A stretch of DNA of 64,000 nt from Piezodorus guildinii (taxonomy: Eukaryota > Arthropoda > Insecta > Hemiptera > Pentatomidae): contig CM041297.1 of the NCBI GenBank assembly GCA_023052935.1, positions 109,545,563 to 109,609,562 on the forward strand, read 5' to 3'. The position numbers were made by a program, and so were the translations under genes. Below are positions 9,987 through 20,818 of the stretch, piece by piece. The first letter of the stretch is position 1. Each line of letters begins with the position of its first letter. Below the pieces are notes generated by a model that was not told where the DNA came from, ran no database searches, and worked only from the letters and a program-made list of their open reading frames with translations.

Positions 9987-12893
9987 ATGGATCTTTCATT
10001 TGCCCAATGGAATATTTTATCTTTACATAGACTGGGTTCGCTTCGGCAACTCCTACAGCAGCTGGACCTTTATAAAATAGACCTGGTCGCTCTACAGGAG
10101 GTGAGGTGGAGGGGAAGAGGGATCCTGGAGAAGCGGTCCCACACCATCTACTACAGCTGCCACGATCAGCAGCATATTTCTGGTACTGGGTTTGTGGTCA
10201 GGGGAGCAGCCCGAGATCTTGTTATAGGCTTTACTCCAGTTAACCATCGAATCTGTGTTATTAGATTGAGGGGAAAATTCTACAATTACACTGTCCTGAG
10301 TTGCTATGCTCCCACTGAGGTAGCCCCAGAAGATGAGAAAGAAGAATTCTACGATCAGCTAGACAGGACTCTGGACAGCTGTCCGAGGAGTGATATTAAG
10401 GTCATCATGGGGGACTTCAACGCCAAAATCGGCAAGGAGGAAGTTTTTAGGCCGACCATAGGAAAATATAGCCTCCACTACGAAACAAACGATAATGGAC
10501 GTATGCTCATTAACTTTTCCGCATCAAAGGACTTGGTTGTGGGAAGCACCCTATTCCCTGGAAAAAGGATTCACAAAGGTACATGGCGCTCTCCGGATGG
10601 TAGGACGGTGAATCAGATTGACCACATATTGGTGAGTAGGAGGCACAGATCCAGTTTGATGAGCTGCAGATCATACCGAGGGGCTAATATGGACACCGAC
10701 CATTACCTGGTAGTGTCCAAAATGAGAGCCAGGATATCAAACGTTAGGAAATCCATGGGAAAGAAGAGAGAGAGAATAGCCACAGCCAGACTAAGAATGC
10801 CGGATGTTAGTGAAGATTACAGTCAGAAGCTTGATGAGGCAATCGTGGAAAATGGTGTACCAGATGGGCCTGTGGAAGAACAATGGAATGCGCTCTCGTC
10901 CTTAATTAAAAGAGTGGCCCGGGAAACCCTTGGGAATGAGGAACGAAGAGTGCGATCTCAATGGTTTGACAAAGAGTGTGCGATCGCAACAGAAAATAAA
11001 AACAAAGCGTACAAAAACATGGTTCAGAAGCGACACACCAGAGGAGCATCCAAGGAGTATTCAGATAGGCGGAGAGATGAAAAAAGGCTTCACCGTAAAA
11101 AGAAAAGGGAATGGGAGAGGAAGCAGCTTGAGGAAATAGAGGAGCACAGCAATCTACGAGAATCTAGGACCTTTTATCAAAAGGTTAATAAGAGTAGGGC
11201 CGGCTTTAAACCGCGTGTCAAGGCATGTAGAAATGAAGACGGGTCCATGGCCACGGGAAAGGATGAAGTTCTTGCTCGATGGTCCCGTCACTTCGACACT
11301 CTTTTAAACGCGGGAGACCGAGAGGAGTGGGAAATACCAGGTGCAAATGATACCGAAACTCCCGACCCACCTACCTTTGATGATATCGAAGAGGCTGTCA
11401 AAAGACTCAATAACAATAAGGCTCCAGGTGAGGATGAGATTCCTGCTGAGCTCCTGAAGCATGGTGGAAATGAGTTTATGAGAGCCCTCTACAACGTAAT
11501 CCTCACAGTCTGGACCGAAGAGAAAATGCCTCAACAGTGGAAGAAAGCCATTATTCATCCACTCCACAAGAAAGGTGATATCCTGGAATGCTCTAATTAC
11601 CGTGGCATATCGCTTTTACAGTGCGCCTACAAGGTTCTCTCCAACGTCATTTATGGTAAGCTTCTACCATTTGCCGAGAGAAAAATAGGTAAATATCAGG
11701 CTGGTTTCAGGGGAGGTAAATCAACAGCGGATCAAATGTTTGGCCTGAGAATGATTCTCGAGAAGTCCCAGGAGTACAGAATGATTACCCATCATCTATT
11801 TGTGGACTTCCGGAGTGCTTATGATAGCATAAAAAGGCCGAAGTTGTACGCAGCGTTGGTAGAGCTTGGAGTTCCTCTGAAATTGGTTCGGCTGATCAGG
11901 ATGACAATGGATGACACATGGTGCACCGTACGCATTCAAATGGACCTCTCTCCACAGTTCGAAACTGCAAAAGGTGTTAGGCAGGGCGATGGCCTCGCCT
12001 GTTTGTTGTTCAATTTGGCTTTGGAGAAGGTAGTGCGCGATTCAGGGATACAGACTTCGGACACCATCTTCAATCGGCTGGTCCAAATTCTCGGCTTTGC
12101 TGACGACCTGGACATTGTCGCAAGGTCATTTGAGTCCTTGGAAGATGCTTTCCTCAGGTTGGCGGAGGCAGCGAAGGATATGGGGATGCACATCAATCAG
12201 GAGAAGACAAAATACATGAGAGCTGGGCCGGGAACAGAGACTGCAGACCGACATCCTGTTATAATGGGCCCATTTGCGTTCCAGAGCGTTGACCAATTTG
12301 TGTACCTCGGATCAGTGGTAAATTGTGGAAATAGGATCTTCGGGGAAACAAGTCAGCGTCTCCTCAAAGCCAACAGGTGCTATTTTGGCCTCAGAAAGCA
12401 CCTGAGAAGTGCCTACCTCACCCGTCGCACAAAGTGCCTTTTGTATAAGACTCTCATTAGGCCCGTCTTAATTTATGGATCTGAGACGTGGACCCTCACT
12501 GGTAAAGAGGAGAGGGATATCCTCATATTTGAAAGAAAAATCTTAAGAAGGATATTTGGGCCAGTTAAGATCGGGGAAAGCTGGAGGCGGAGGACAAACT
12601 TGGAGATCTACCGGATCTATGGCGAAGCTGATGTGATGAGGTTAATCAGCTTAGGAAGACTGCGATGGGCTGGCCACGTAGTACGGATGCCAGACGATGA
12701 AATTCCCAAAAAGCTGCTGGATGGGAGGCTCCACCGGACAAGGGGAAGAGGAAGACCTCGGCTTAGATGGGAGGACACCGTTGCCAGGGATGCTCTTCGC
12801 CTACTTGACGCCCGCAACTGGCGAGCGGCTGCTCAAGACCGAACCATCTGGCGAAGACTTATTGAGGAGGCCAAGGACCACATCGGTCTGTAG
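9987..12893 (+). CDS. Endonuclease-reverse transcriptase (RTE-type LINE ORF)
   Basis: 968 codons from the first ATG after an in-frame TAG at 9,831. An N-terminal APE-type endonuclease has QWNILSL near residue 7, LQEVRW near 36, GDFNAKIG near 142, NQIDHI near 209 and TDHYLV near 237. A basic linker follows, then a reverse transcriptase with KAPGEDEIPAELL near 478, RQGDGL near 664 and the catalytic FADD near 704. The C-terminus has the YGSETW and GRLRWAGHVVRM blocks usual in insect RTE-like proteins. It would nick target DNA and prime cDNA synthesis on it. All signature residues are present and there is no frame break, so it could be active. The frame is open upstream to 9,834 without an ATG, so a non-AUG start cannot be excluded. 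Confidence 0.9.
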   Translation: MDLSFAQWNILSLHRLGSLRQLLQQLDLYKIDLVALQEVRWRGRGILEKRSHTIYYSCHDQQHISGTGFVVRGAARDLVIGFTPVNHRICVIRLRGKFYNYTVLSCYAPTEVAPEDEKEEFYDQLDRTLDSCPRSDIKVIMGDFNAKIGKEEVFRPTIGKYSLHYETNDNGRMLINFSASKDLVVGSTLFPGKRIHKGTWRSPDGRTVNQIDHILVSRRHRSSLMSCRSYRGANMDTDHYLVVSKMRARISNVRKSMGKKRERIATARLRMPDVSEDYSQKLDEAIVENGVPDGPVEEQWNALSSLIKRVARETLGNEERRVRSQWFDKECAIATENKNKAYKNMVQKRHTRGASKEYSDRRRDEKRLHRKKKREWERKQLEEIEEHSNLRESRTFYQKVNKSRAGFKPRVKACRNEDGSMATGKDEVLARWSRHFDTLLNAGDREEWEIPGANDTETPDPPTFDDIEEAVKRLNNNKAPGEDEIPAELLKHGGNEFMRALYNVILTVWTEEKMPQQWKKAIIHPLHKKGDILECSNYRGISLLQCAYKVLSNVIYGKLLPFAERKIGKYQAGFRGGKSTADQMFGLRMILEKSQEYRMITHHLFVDFRSAYDSIKRPKLYAALVELGVPLKLVRLIRMTMDDTWCTVRIQMDLSPQFETAKGVRQGDGLACLLFNLALEKVVRDSGIQTSDTIFNRLVQILGFADDLDIVARSFESLEDAFLRLAEAAKDMGMHINQEKTKYMRAGPGTETADRHPVIMGPFAFQSVDQFVYLGSVVNCGNRIFGETSQRLLKANRCYFGLRKHLRSAYLTRRTKCLLYKTLIRPVLIYGSETWTLTGKEERDILIFERKILRRIFGPVKIGESWRRRTNLEIYRIYGEADVMRLISLGRLRWAGHVVRMPDDEIPKKLLDGRLHRTRGRGRPRLRWEDTVARDALRLLDARNWRAAAQDRTIWRRLIEEAKDHIGL

Positions 12894-12898
12894 CGCCA

Positions 12899-12914
12899 CG
12901 GATGATGATGATGA
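12899..12914 (+). repeat. (GAT)n 3' terminus of the RTE element
   Basis: Five or so GAT units directly follow the short 3' UTR and abut the right target-site duplication. Confidence 0.8.
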
Positions 12915-12925
12915 TAATAAGTGCC

Positions 12926-13192
12926 TTAAGTCCCCAAAATAAACCCCAGGTGTTATTTTATAGGTTAAAAGTTTTAAATAATCTGAAAATAGGTTTGTCC
13001 ATCTCCTATAATTGTTTGTTACCAAATGTAAATTTATTTAATGAAAACAGAGATGTACCAACCGAGCATATCATTACCAAAATTTTAAAATATGAATTTT
13101 ATAATGGTTACATGGTCTTAGACCATGTTAGGAAAAATCAGACACCATATTATTTTTGGACACGGCAGTCTTTATCCTTTTCCAGGGGATAA
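12926..13192 (+). CDS. Unknown protein, 3' part of the split ORF
   Basis: 88 codons plus a stop continue the frame of 9,123-9,638 exactly once the RTE element and one duplication copy are removed. The segment begins LSPQNKP and has a basic, aromatic-rich end (ILKYEFYNGYMVLDHVRKNQ) ending at TAA. It is compositionally unlike the acidic N-terminal part, as in a protein with a disordered N-terminus and a folded C-terminus. No known family was recognised. In the present arrangement it has no start of its own except ATGs supplied by the LINE tail. Confidence 0.45.
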   Translation, partial: LSPQNKPQVLFYRLKVLNNLKIGLSISYNCLLPNVNLFNENRDVPTEHIITKILKYEFYNGYMVLDHVRKNQTPYYFWTRQSLSFSRG

Positions 13193-13372
13193 AAAGGGAT
13201 GACTAGCGTTCGCTCCGTTAGATGAGCTAAAAAATGGGCAGTCTGAACAATGTTCAGATTGAACCATACTGGAATTATTTATAAATAAGTTGAAAATAAT
13301 GTATTAATTAGAATCACTCAAGTATTAAATTTTAATAGCTGGTCCAAATGTAAATCTTTTTCACAATAGTTT

Positions 13373-13375
<3 letters not shown>

Positions 13376-13438
<63 letters not shown>
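13376..13438. repeat. (TA)n microsatellite
   Basis: Almost pure TA for about 60 bases. Confidence 0.95.
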
Positions 13439-13444
<6 letters not shown>

Positions 13445-13900
13445 GAAAAATAACGAATAATAGAAAATATGCTAAGAGTTTATAATAGAGATGCTATAGA
13501 ATAACTTGGTAAATGGAGAATAATGTTTAAATGCATGCACTTTTCAACAATAAATCATAAGAAAAAAAGTACTATAAATAACTGTATTTCTGTAGAACAA
13601 ATAGCAGGTCATAGACATCAATAGGTGAGAAGCTTGTCGTACGATAAATAATATGATTGGTTTATAATATCACACTTTAGATTTCATTATATAAACTCTC
13701 AACTGCCATAAATCATTGATTATTGTCCATCTCCCACACCATGCAAATACAAAAGAAGATAGATAAATAAATACAATATGCTATATTTTGATATATTCTG
13801 AATTTATTGCTAACCAAAAAGATTAATTAGTAATGCATTCTTGTTTCCTTTATAACTACTGAGCAAACCAAATAATTCTAATGAAAAAATTTAACTTATT
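13439..13900. other. Intergenic, nothing recognised
   Basis: AT-rich, no open frame of note. Confidence 0.4.
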
Positions 13901-13902
13901 GC

Positions 13903-13938
13903 TTATTCATTTAATGTCACTTTATGCTACATTGACAA
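13903..13938 (-). repeat. SINE family A tail fragment
   Basis: ATTTAATGTCACTTTATGCTA is the reverse complement of the shared SINE-A tail (see 5,722-6,012). Confidence 0.5.
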
Positions 13939-14470
13939 TCAGATGATGCTCAAGAATTCAATAAACCTCATTCGCCCTCGACAAACCAACTTACTGAATT
14001 CTCGTTATAAAAAACCTGACGTACTTGACATATTTGTAGCCAAAGATTTGATGAATCTACCAATCACAATTACAACTGAAACAAATCTTGACTCGGATCA
14101 TTTACTGGTGAACCTGATGTTGGGGTAGAAAAATTCTTTGCGGAAAAGAGACTATCCCTTAGCTACCGCATCATTAATTAGGACCTCTTTAGTGAACATA
14201 TCAATGCCCAGCTGACTGTTCCTATAGCTTTAAAATCCGAATAGAATTTAGAAGAAGTGGTTGAACTCTTCACTCAACTATCCAAGAAGCTGCCTGGTCC
14301 TCACAAGAGATAAAAAGAAGGCAAGGAGTAAGCTTGCATCCTACCCAAGAGACGGTCATGAAAACAATGGCAAACTAACAGACTTTCTTTTGACAGACAA
14401 CTTTCTAATAAACTTAACAACGAATTCAGAATATTTAAGTCAGTGTGAAGGGACTCCTTTGAAATTGTCT
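13939..14470 (+). pseudogene. LINE endonuclease/linker remnant
   Basis: A forward frame reads KPDVLDIFVAKDLMNLP and then NLDSDHLLVNLML. This is the C-terminal end of a LINE APE endonuclease, where SDHxPV is the catalytic-His block (here Pro is replaced by Leu). It is followed by decayed linker sequence (NKLNNEFRIFKS) with stops. The RT domain is missing. Confidence 0.6.
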
Positions 14471-14700
14471 TAGAAACTGGTATTGTAACATTTGAATTTA
14501 ACATTATTTGTTAAAATACATATATTTAACTACCAAACCATTTTTTTTTTTTTTAGGAATAGATTGAATCGGATGAGGTATATTTCAGAAACCCAACAGA
14601 TCTGGACAGTATTGCTTTTATATAAAGCATTTCTCTCCCGGATACAAGGAAACATAAATTTAATAAAATACATACAATTCAAATTGTAAATTTAAAAAAA
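14425..14700 (+). repeat. Dispersed repeat, copy of 7,735-8,020
   Basis: Matches the earlier copy from TCAGAATATTTAAGTCAGTG to the A-rich end, and is contiguous with the LINE remnant on its left. Confidence 0.6.
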
Positions 14701-14769
14701 ATTATAAAATATATTGATCATGAGTTCTAATTATAATAGTTATCAGTTAAGAATGAAGAAATGGGGCAG

Positions 14770-14985
14770 AGTGAAATTCTTAGTGGGATTCCTAAATTTT
14801 GCATATCCAGGCTTAATTAGGATAGAGATCTTTAACAAGAATGTGACGTCGCACAGCCTAGGGACCACCATTTAACTTTTCCCTCCGAAGGATGACTTAA
14901 CCAAGGATTTTTTACTCTGTTTAAAATTTTGGGTATCGAAGGCTGTTATGCTAATCACTAAACCACAAGTGACCCCAAAAAATCT
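14770..14985 (-). repeat. SINE family A, decayed copy
   Basis: CCTAAATTTTGCATATCCAGG, GATTTTTTACTCTGTTTA and ACCACAAGTGACCCC are reverse complements of the SINE-A body and head. Confidence 0.6.
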
Positions 14986-15239
14986 GGTTCTGATTGATTT
15001 TAATTTACTGATAATATCTAAAACTATTTTAGGTGTATCTAAATATTACAATTCTAAAAAAATTACAATAAGAAAATGTGATCATGATGTAAACATGGCA
15101 CGAGGAAGACAGCAACCAGTGGTACATCTAAATGACATTCAGAAGAAATATACTCTCAGATCAGAAAGTTCCTCATCCAACTCATTAGGATAACCAAAAT
15201 CATGAAACAAAACATATTTGTATCTATATGTACTATGTA

Positions 15240-16138
15240 TTGGGTTGATGCAAAATTAATGCAGGTTTCCTCTATTGCAATATCTTAATTCCAATTGTGT
15301 AAACAAAGCTAATCCTAACATTGATCATTATTATACCAAAACAAACCTTATCTAATACCCTCTCTTTCACCATGAATTTGTTTAGTAAAATCGTTTTGTT
15401 CAGTGTGTTCAAAGGTCTTGAATCGAAAATGTCAAAGTGCGATTTTCGTCAAATTTATTTTTACGAATTTAAATCAGGGCGCAGCGCTGCGCAAACGGCT
15501 CGTAATATTAATGAAGTGTGTGGTCAGGGGGCTATTAATGAGTGCACGGTGCAGCGTTGGTTCTAGAAGTTTCGCAGAGGAGATTTCGACCTCGAAGACA
15601 AGGAAGGTCGGGGCCGTCATCTTGCTCTGGACAACGACCAGCTGAGGTCAAAAGTGGAAGAAGACCCAACCAAAACCACACGAGAAATGGCGGCGGAACT
15701 CGGAACTCAAAAATTGCAACGTCTTTGCCCAGCATTGATGAATCGGAAGGGACCGATCCTGCTCCACGATAACGCCAGACCACACGTTGCACAACCAACG
15801 CTTCGACGACTGCACGAGTTGGGCTACGAAGTTCTCCAACATCCGCCTTATTCACCTGACCTCTCCCCTACAGACTTCCACTTTTTCAGGCATCTGGACA
15901 ACTTTTTGAGGGAGAAAAATTTTCAAAACCAGGACGACATTGAAAATTCTTTTCGTGATTTCATTGAGTCCAGGGATTCGGATTTTTTTTCTGGTGGAAT
16001 AAGAAAGCTTGTTGAATGTTGGCAAAAGTGCATTGATTCAGATGGAAATTATTTTGATTAAATATATATGGTTAAAGTAAAGATATGGCGTATTTACAAT
16101 ACCTACTAAAAACCTGCATTAATTTTGCATCAACCCAA
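15240..16138 (+). mobile_element. Mariner element with an internal deletion
   Basis: Inverted ends starting TTGGGTTGATGCAAAATTAA match over about 29 bases and are flanked by TA on both sides (15,238-15,239 and 16,139-16,140), as mariner insertion requires. The length is 899 bp against about 1.3 kb for complete mariners. The transposase frame lacks a central block. The TIR sequence and protein resemble the cecropia-type mariners. The perfect ends mean it could be mobilised by a related transposase. Confidence 0.9.
15429..16061 (+). pseudogene. Mariner transposase, internally deleted, one stop
   Basis: 210 codons against about 345 in intact mariner transposases. The N-terminal helix-turn-helix region (MSKCDFRQIYFYEFK to the end of the second helix block MAAELG) is joined in frame at about 15,706 to the C-terminal catalytic part. 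The second and third Asp of the DD34D triad are present (LLHDNARPH and YSPDLSPTDFHFF, 34 residues between them), but the first Asp block is lost with the deletion. A TAG at 15,564-15,566 replaces the Lys-like codon after QRWF. The product cannot be catalytic. GAACTCGGAACTC at the junction suggests deletion through a short repeat. Confidence 0.85.
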
Positions 16139-16189
16139 TAAATATTGTATATAAATAAATGTTATTATTTAAAAAAAAAAAAAAGTCAT

Positions 16190-17635
16190 CCAACTCATCT
16201 TTAGCCTTCACTGAGGTATATCAGAAATTTCAGAAGTTGAAATATTTTGCATAAGTTTATTAAGGTGTCCATGTAGATTATCATGAAATCCTTAGTTATT
16301 CATTCAGATGTGTCCTGTTGTAGTTGGAATACAAAAAAAAATGGTGGTGAGTTTACCAATCACCAATTTTAAAATTGCAGTCAAAACATTTTTTCAAAAC
16401 ATTCCATATTGTCCTGAAAAAAGTGTCTTTCCTACATACAATACATATTTGGCAGTTTTCAAGTCAGCTTTATTTATCTTTAATGAAATAAAGAACATAG
16501 AGTCTGATTTGTATAATCTTACGATTGGTATAATCCAGAACCCTATGATACTCCAATCCTCTCGCTACAACCCTTTGAGCTCAAAGTCTTTCATGATTGA
16601 GCGAACCAATCACCTTGAGAAGGGATAGACATTTTCGATTATTTCATATAAATTTTAATGTAGCTTAAGATAATTTCAGTCACAATATAACACTCCAAAT
16701 TTGTTTACAAAATATTTTGTCATTTTAGATATAATCAGAGTTAAAAGAAAGACATTAGTTAAACATTACATTCTATATTTTCGCTACGTGTGATATTATT
16801 CAAGATTACGAACAAATAATTCAGGGACAGACTTGTGAAGTGATAATCTTTAGGCCAAATCATAATAAACATATTCAACACTTGATATACCACGCATTAT
16901 GGAAAAACAGCGATTTATTGACCCCAATTTTGACCCGATGAAGTTATGATAAATGAAAATTTATATTCTGATTTATCAGTATCGAATGCCCTATGTTATA
17001 GATAATGAAGGTATTACAACTATTATGTCTCTAGATCTTTGAAATTATTGTTTTTAAACATTTTTTAAAAGAAGTAAACTAGTTCATTCTACATAGGAGC
17101 ATCCAAATGGAAAGAAATGGCCTATCATCCGTCTCTATTGAGGGTTCTGCACATATAATTCCCATTTTCAGGCATTTATTACTTAAACTAGATTCATAAG
17201 TAATTATTGTTTGAAGACAATAAAATTAACAAAATAATATTGTTTGTTTGTTTTGGTTTTAAGGAGTAAAACCCTAAGGTCATTAACATCTAGATACTAT
17301 ATGTATATGTAACCTTTATAAGAAAGAATTATTAAATAATAAATAAACAATTATTATTTAAACACGATCGCAATACTAATTTAAAAAAAGAAAAATAATA
17401 ATAATTTTAAAAAAAGTTGATATGATTGCCAAATAACAACAGTACTTATAACGGTACAATAGAAAAAAAATCAAAATCAAGATAACATTAAAAAAATTAA
17501 TAAACATATAGTTAATTAATTAAAAAATGACCAGGAATTTATAACTGTATATTTAATTAGGATCATAGTCCTTATAATTTAGATAGAAATTTTTGTTCCT
17601 TGAGAAAATCTAAAAGTAATTAACCGATTCCTCTC
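16190..17635. other. Intergenic with one open frame of unknown status
   Basis: A 106-codon plus-strand frame at 16,308-16,628 has no recognisable motif and a generic composition. It may be chance. The rest is AT-rich without features. Confidence 0.25.
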
Positions 17636-17639
17636 TGTT

Positions 17640-18060
17640 ACCCGGTACTGTTGATATATTTGGGTTCAGTCCCATTTTATTCAGGTGTAATGGGTCATGG
17701 GCTGCCAATGAAAATGTACGAGTATCCTATCCTTAGCCAGGTCAATGCGACCCCCTATCTGCGACTGCTATGGCTCCATGTGGGCCAGGGCTTCACTGTT
17801 TTTTTTGATAATCTTAAGTTTGCTTAACTGGCCATTGTCCCAAATTTTCTACCATCTGTCTTCTTCTTGCTTTTTGAGTAATTCACTGAGTTCAGGCAGG
17901 GTCAAGATGATGGTTCCTCTCCCTGGGATTGTGAGCACCTGCCTCGCTGTCCTGTCCTCAAGCTCGTTACCAGTAATCCCCACGTGACTCGGTACCCACA
18001 CGAGGCTTACTGAATAGCCTAGGTTTCACAACACAGCTATATGAGAGCGAGTACAGGTTC
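17640..18060 (-). pseudogene. LINE RNase H remnant
   Basis: The minus strand reads VWVPSHVGITGNELEDRTAR, the classic RNase H motif of Jockey/R1-type LINEs (VPSHVGIxGNExAD). It then continues with QLSKLK-like linker sequence broken by stops. Only this part of the ORF2 protein is present. Confidence 0.7.
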
Positions 18061-18420
18061 ACAAAATAATATTTTTTCAATACTTATCCTTCCAGTACAT
18101 ATTTTTTTTAATCCATTGGAGTAAATAAATCACTAACAGTAAAACTTGAAGCATATTATTGGCATAAATTAATGTTGGAAAATAGGACTTCAAAATTTTA
18201 GATCAGTATAACTCAAAAAATAAATATAAAAGCTTCCTCAATAAGAAAGAAAATATAACTCTAATTGATCAGATTTGATCCATGATATTATTTCATTGTA
18301 TTTTAGTTCTGTACACCAGTTCTTCTATATTCTATATTAGTTCTTACTCAGTAGTTCCCTACAAAAATTTTTGAAGACCCCTTCATACCATCATTTCAAC
18401 GGTAAAGGCCCCCTAAATCC

Positions 18421-18422
<2 letters not shown>

Positions 18423-18506
<84 letters not shown>

Positions 18507-18510
18507 TAGA
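18423..18510. repeat. (TA)n microsatellite
   Basis: About 85 bases of TA with two T/A slips near the right end. Confidence 0.95.
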
Positions 18511-18719
18511 TTTTTTCTGGGCAACACTGTATCAAGTACATTTCTTGCGAAATACCTCTACTGAAACTCAGTATTCTAGAAATTGTCTAAGTGGGGAATA
18601 AAGTAGAATAGAATAGAAATAAAGAAGAAACAACCAGGTTCTGTATGTTTACTTGGATCCATGAAACATTGAATGACTAAAATTTAGTGTTAAATCTAGT
18701 ACATGATTCTAAAATTGTT

Positions 18720-18935
18720 TAAAGGCAGGAAAAATCCTTCATTATGATGTCCTTCAGAGGGAACTTTAAGTAGTGGTCCACAGCCTATGCTAAGTCAGGA
18801 ACTCGTTAAAGTTCCCCAACCTAAAACAACCTATAAAAGAAAAATTCCAAATTTCAAATGGGCTTCCAATTTAATATGGTACCATAGCCACAGTAGCATA
18901 AAATGATGTTAAGTGAATAAAAAAAACTAAAATTT
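18720..18935 (+). repeat. SINE family A, diverged copy
   Basis: Shares ATGTCCTTCAGAGGGAA, AGTAGTGGTCCACAGCC, GGAACTCGTTAAAG and the tail AGTAGCATAAAATGATGTTAA with the other A copies. The tRNA-like head is not clear. Confidence 0.6.
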
Positions 18936-19194
18936 TAAATTGATCAAAGAAGGTATTAATTCAAACCATCATAAAGAAATCAAATATTTTTCATTATCTT
19001 GTACGATATATCAGCTCTTTAAGCTCATTATTTTTTAAATGTTAGAGAATGAACAGTTTTCGGGTTCTGATTGTGCAATAGCAGGCACCTATCAGTAAGC
19101 ACAAGCAATTATATCACTTAGAATGTTAAATTTGTTCATATAGAGCATGTTATTAGTAAAAGCCAAGGATTCACAAACATTTTATGTTTAGGCT

Positions 19195-19262
19195 AATTAA
19201 AAATGATTTCCCAGTGACATCTCGTGGACCAATAGTTGGGAACCACTGCTCTAACACATTCC
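19195..19262 (-). mobile_element. hAT-type transposon end
   Basis: Read on the minus strand the sequence starts CAGTGGTTCCCAACTATTGG and continues TCCACGAGATGTCACTGGG. CAGxGGTTCCCAAC is the usual terminus of many hAT elements. Only one end was found, so this is a fragment. Confidence 0.45.
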
Positions 19263-19369
19263 TTACTAATTTATTTCCAATTACTCCTCTATGGGTCATA
19301 GAGCCTTGCCGAAGTATCACCATCATTCTCTGTCTGGAGCCATTACTTTGAGGCTTGCCCATCAGATTC

Positions 19370-19710
19370 TGGCTACTTGCTTCTTCAAGGACTGATTTAA
19401 CTCAAATGTGAAGTATTTGCTTCTCTAAAGCTTGGAGACATGGATGGAGACCAGATCCATCTCGGTGCTTCTGCAAACATCTTGGGATTTTGGTGACCAA
19501 AAAAAATTCTTAATGAGGGGCTCCTGGGCGGGACCAAGCAGAAGAAAATAGAAGATGAAATTAGGTAGAGAAAATGGAGGTGGATTGAGCACCACTTAAA
19601 AATAAGAGAAGGGATCCCCTGGGAAACTCTAGAGTGGAATCCTCATGAGTAGTGTCAAGTAGAAAGAAGTGAGGAAGACTTGGAGAAGATCAATTTCTAA
19701 CACATTAGAA
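19370..19710 (+). pseudogene. LINE C-terminal remnant
   Basis: A forward frame reads KWRWIEHHLKIREGIP followed by WETLEWNPHE. This corresponds to the RRWRWIGHVLR...ALxWNPxGKRKRGRP block at the C-terminus of many invertebrate LINE proteins. Stops interrupt it. Confidence 0.5.
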
Positions 19711-19797
19711 AACAATTAAAACTAAACGGTTCCAAAAAAAGTATTTTTTTTTTTAAGTTTTATTATTTATAGTGGATATAATTAGTTGACCGTTGAG

Positions 19798-20818
19798 AAT
19801 TACTGAAGGAATTAGTCTGGGTGGCGGTCATTAAATGAAACAACTGAATAGTTTCAACTATTTTATTGTTTGCCAACGTTTCGACCCCCATTGTGGGTCA
19901 TCATCAGGGCTAAAAAGATACAAAAAGGATACATTTAAAATAAGATTAAAAATACTATTCTTAAAAAAAATAACTATTGCGCTAGAGAATGTCAATATTA
20001 TAACATAAGAAGAACTAGATGTGTAAAGAAATCAATTCATTAAATTACAATGATAAAGGTATACTAATGAGAGCTATACAGACCAGATAATGACTAAAGA
20101 TAATGTACAAATATATAAGAAAAAATTACATGAAATAAAAAACATTAAAAAATGGAGTACAGTGGAGATACGTACCGTCTGGTAGGCGAGTGGAAACTAG
20201 GTACAATTTGGTAATAAGGAATATAGGCAGGTAGATAGGAAAGTACGTACAAAAGGTTGGGTAAAATGGAAAATACGTACCACATTTCTAGACGGGATCT
20301 GACAACAATGAGTAAAATTGTAATATTAACATAAAAGGAAGTGTTCAGATTAAACCTACAATATTAATAACATCATAACGGTATTAGAAGATGTTTTAAC
20401 AAGATTGTTGAAGTAAAAACAATATAATACAATAGTAAGAATAATAATGTATAAACTATATGTAGTAAAACTGACTACTCCCCAACCAACGTTTTTATAA
20501 TTATTGTACATATATTAGGACAGTAAATTTAACCAAGTGAAAATATTATGAGAAAAAATAATAATAAGTAACAATCATTGACAGATTATATAATTGATAC
20601 AAAATAGTAAAATAATTACAAATAGGAATAAATTGAATTGTAAAACCATTAAGAATTTATTAGGTCCAGAAACAAATGAAATAGATACATATATAAAATG
20701 AATGTATACATAAATAAGTAAAAATTAAACCAATAAATACACAAAATGTATACAGTGGGATGGACATGGGAAGCTGTATTACTTAAGAGAATTTAATAAA
20801 TGGCTGTAGGTGGAGGAC
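19798..20818 (-). repeat. Left inverted arm of the Penelope element
   Basis: Matches the reverse complement of 21,972-22,953 from GGAATTAGTCTGGGTGGCGG at the outer end to GGCTGTAGGTGGAGGA at the inner end, with only scattered differences. Confidence 0.9.
19873..19907 (-). ncRNA. Hammerhead-ribozyme-like motif, left arm
   Basis: On the minus strand CTGATGA is followed by a GACCC/GGGTC stem with a 7-base loop, then GAAACGTT. These are the two conserved core boxes of a hammerhead in the correct order. One unpaired U follows CUGAUGA, so the fit is not perfect. Penelope-like elements are known to encode such ribozymes. Confidence 0.5.

Larger units (their letters stand above)
9639..12914 (+). mobile_element. 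RTE-type LINE, apparently full length and intact
   Basis: The element is bounded by an 11-bp target-site duplication. It has a 5' leader of about 350 bases, a single open frame for endonuclease plus reverse transcriptase, a 3' UTR of only a few bases and a (GAT)n/(GATAA) terminus from 12,899. A short 3' UTR ending in a simple tandem repeat instead of poly(A) is typical of the RTE clade. Exact duplications and an open 968-codon frame imply recent insertion. Its GC content is visibly higher than that of its surroundings. Confidence 0.85.
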
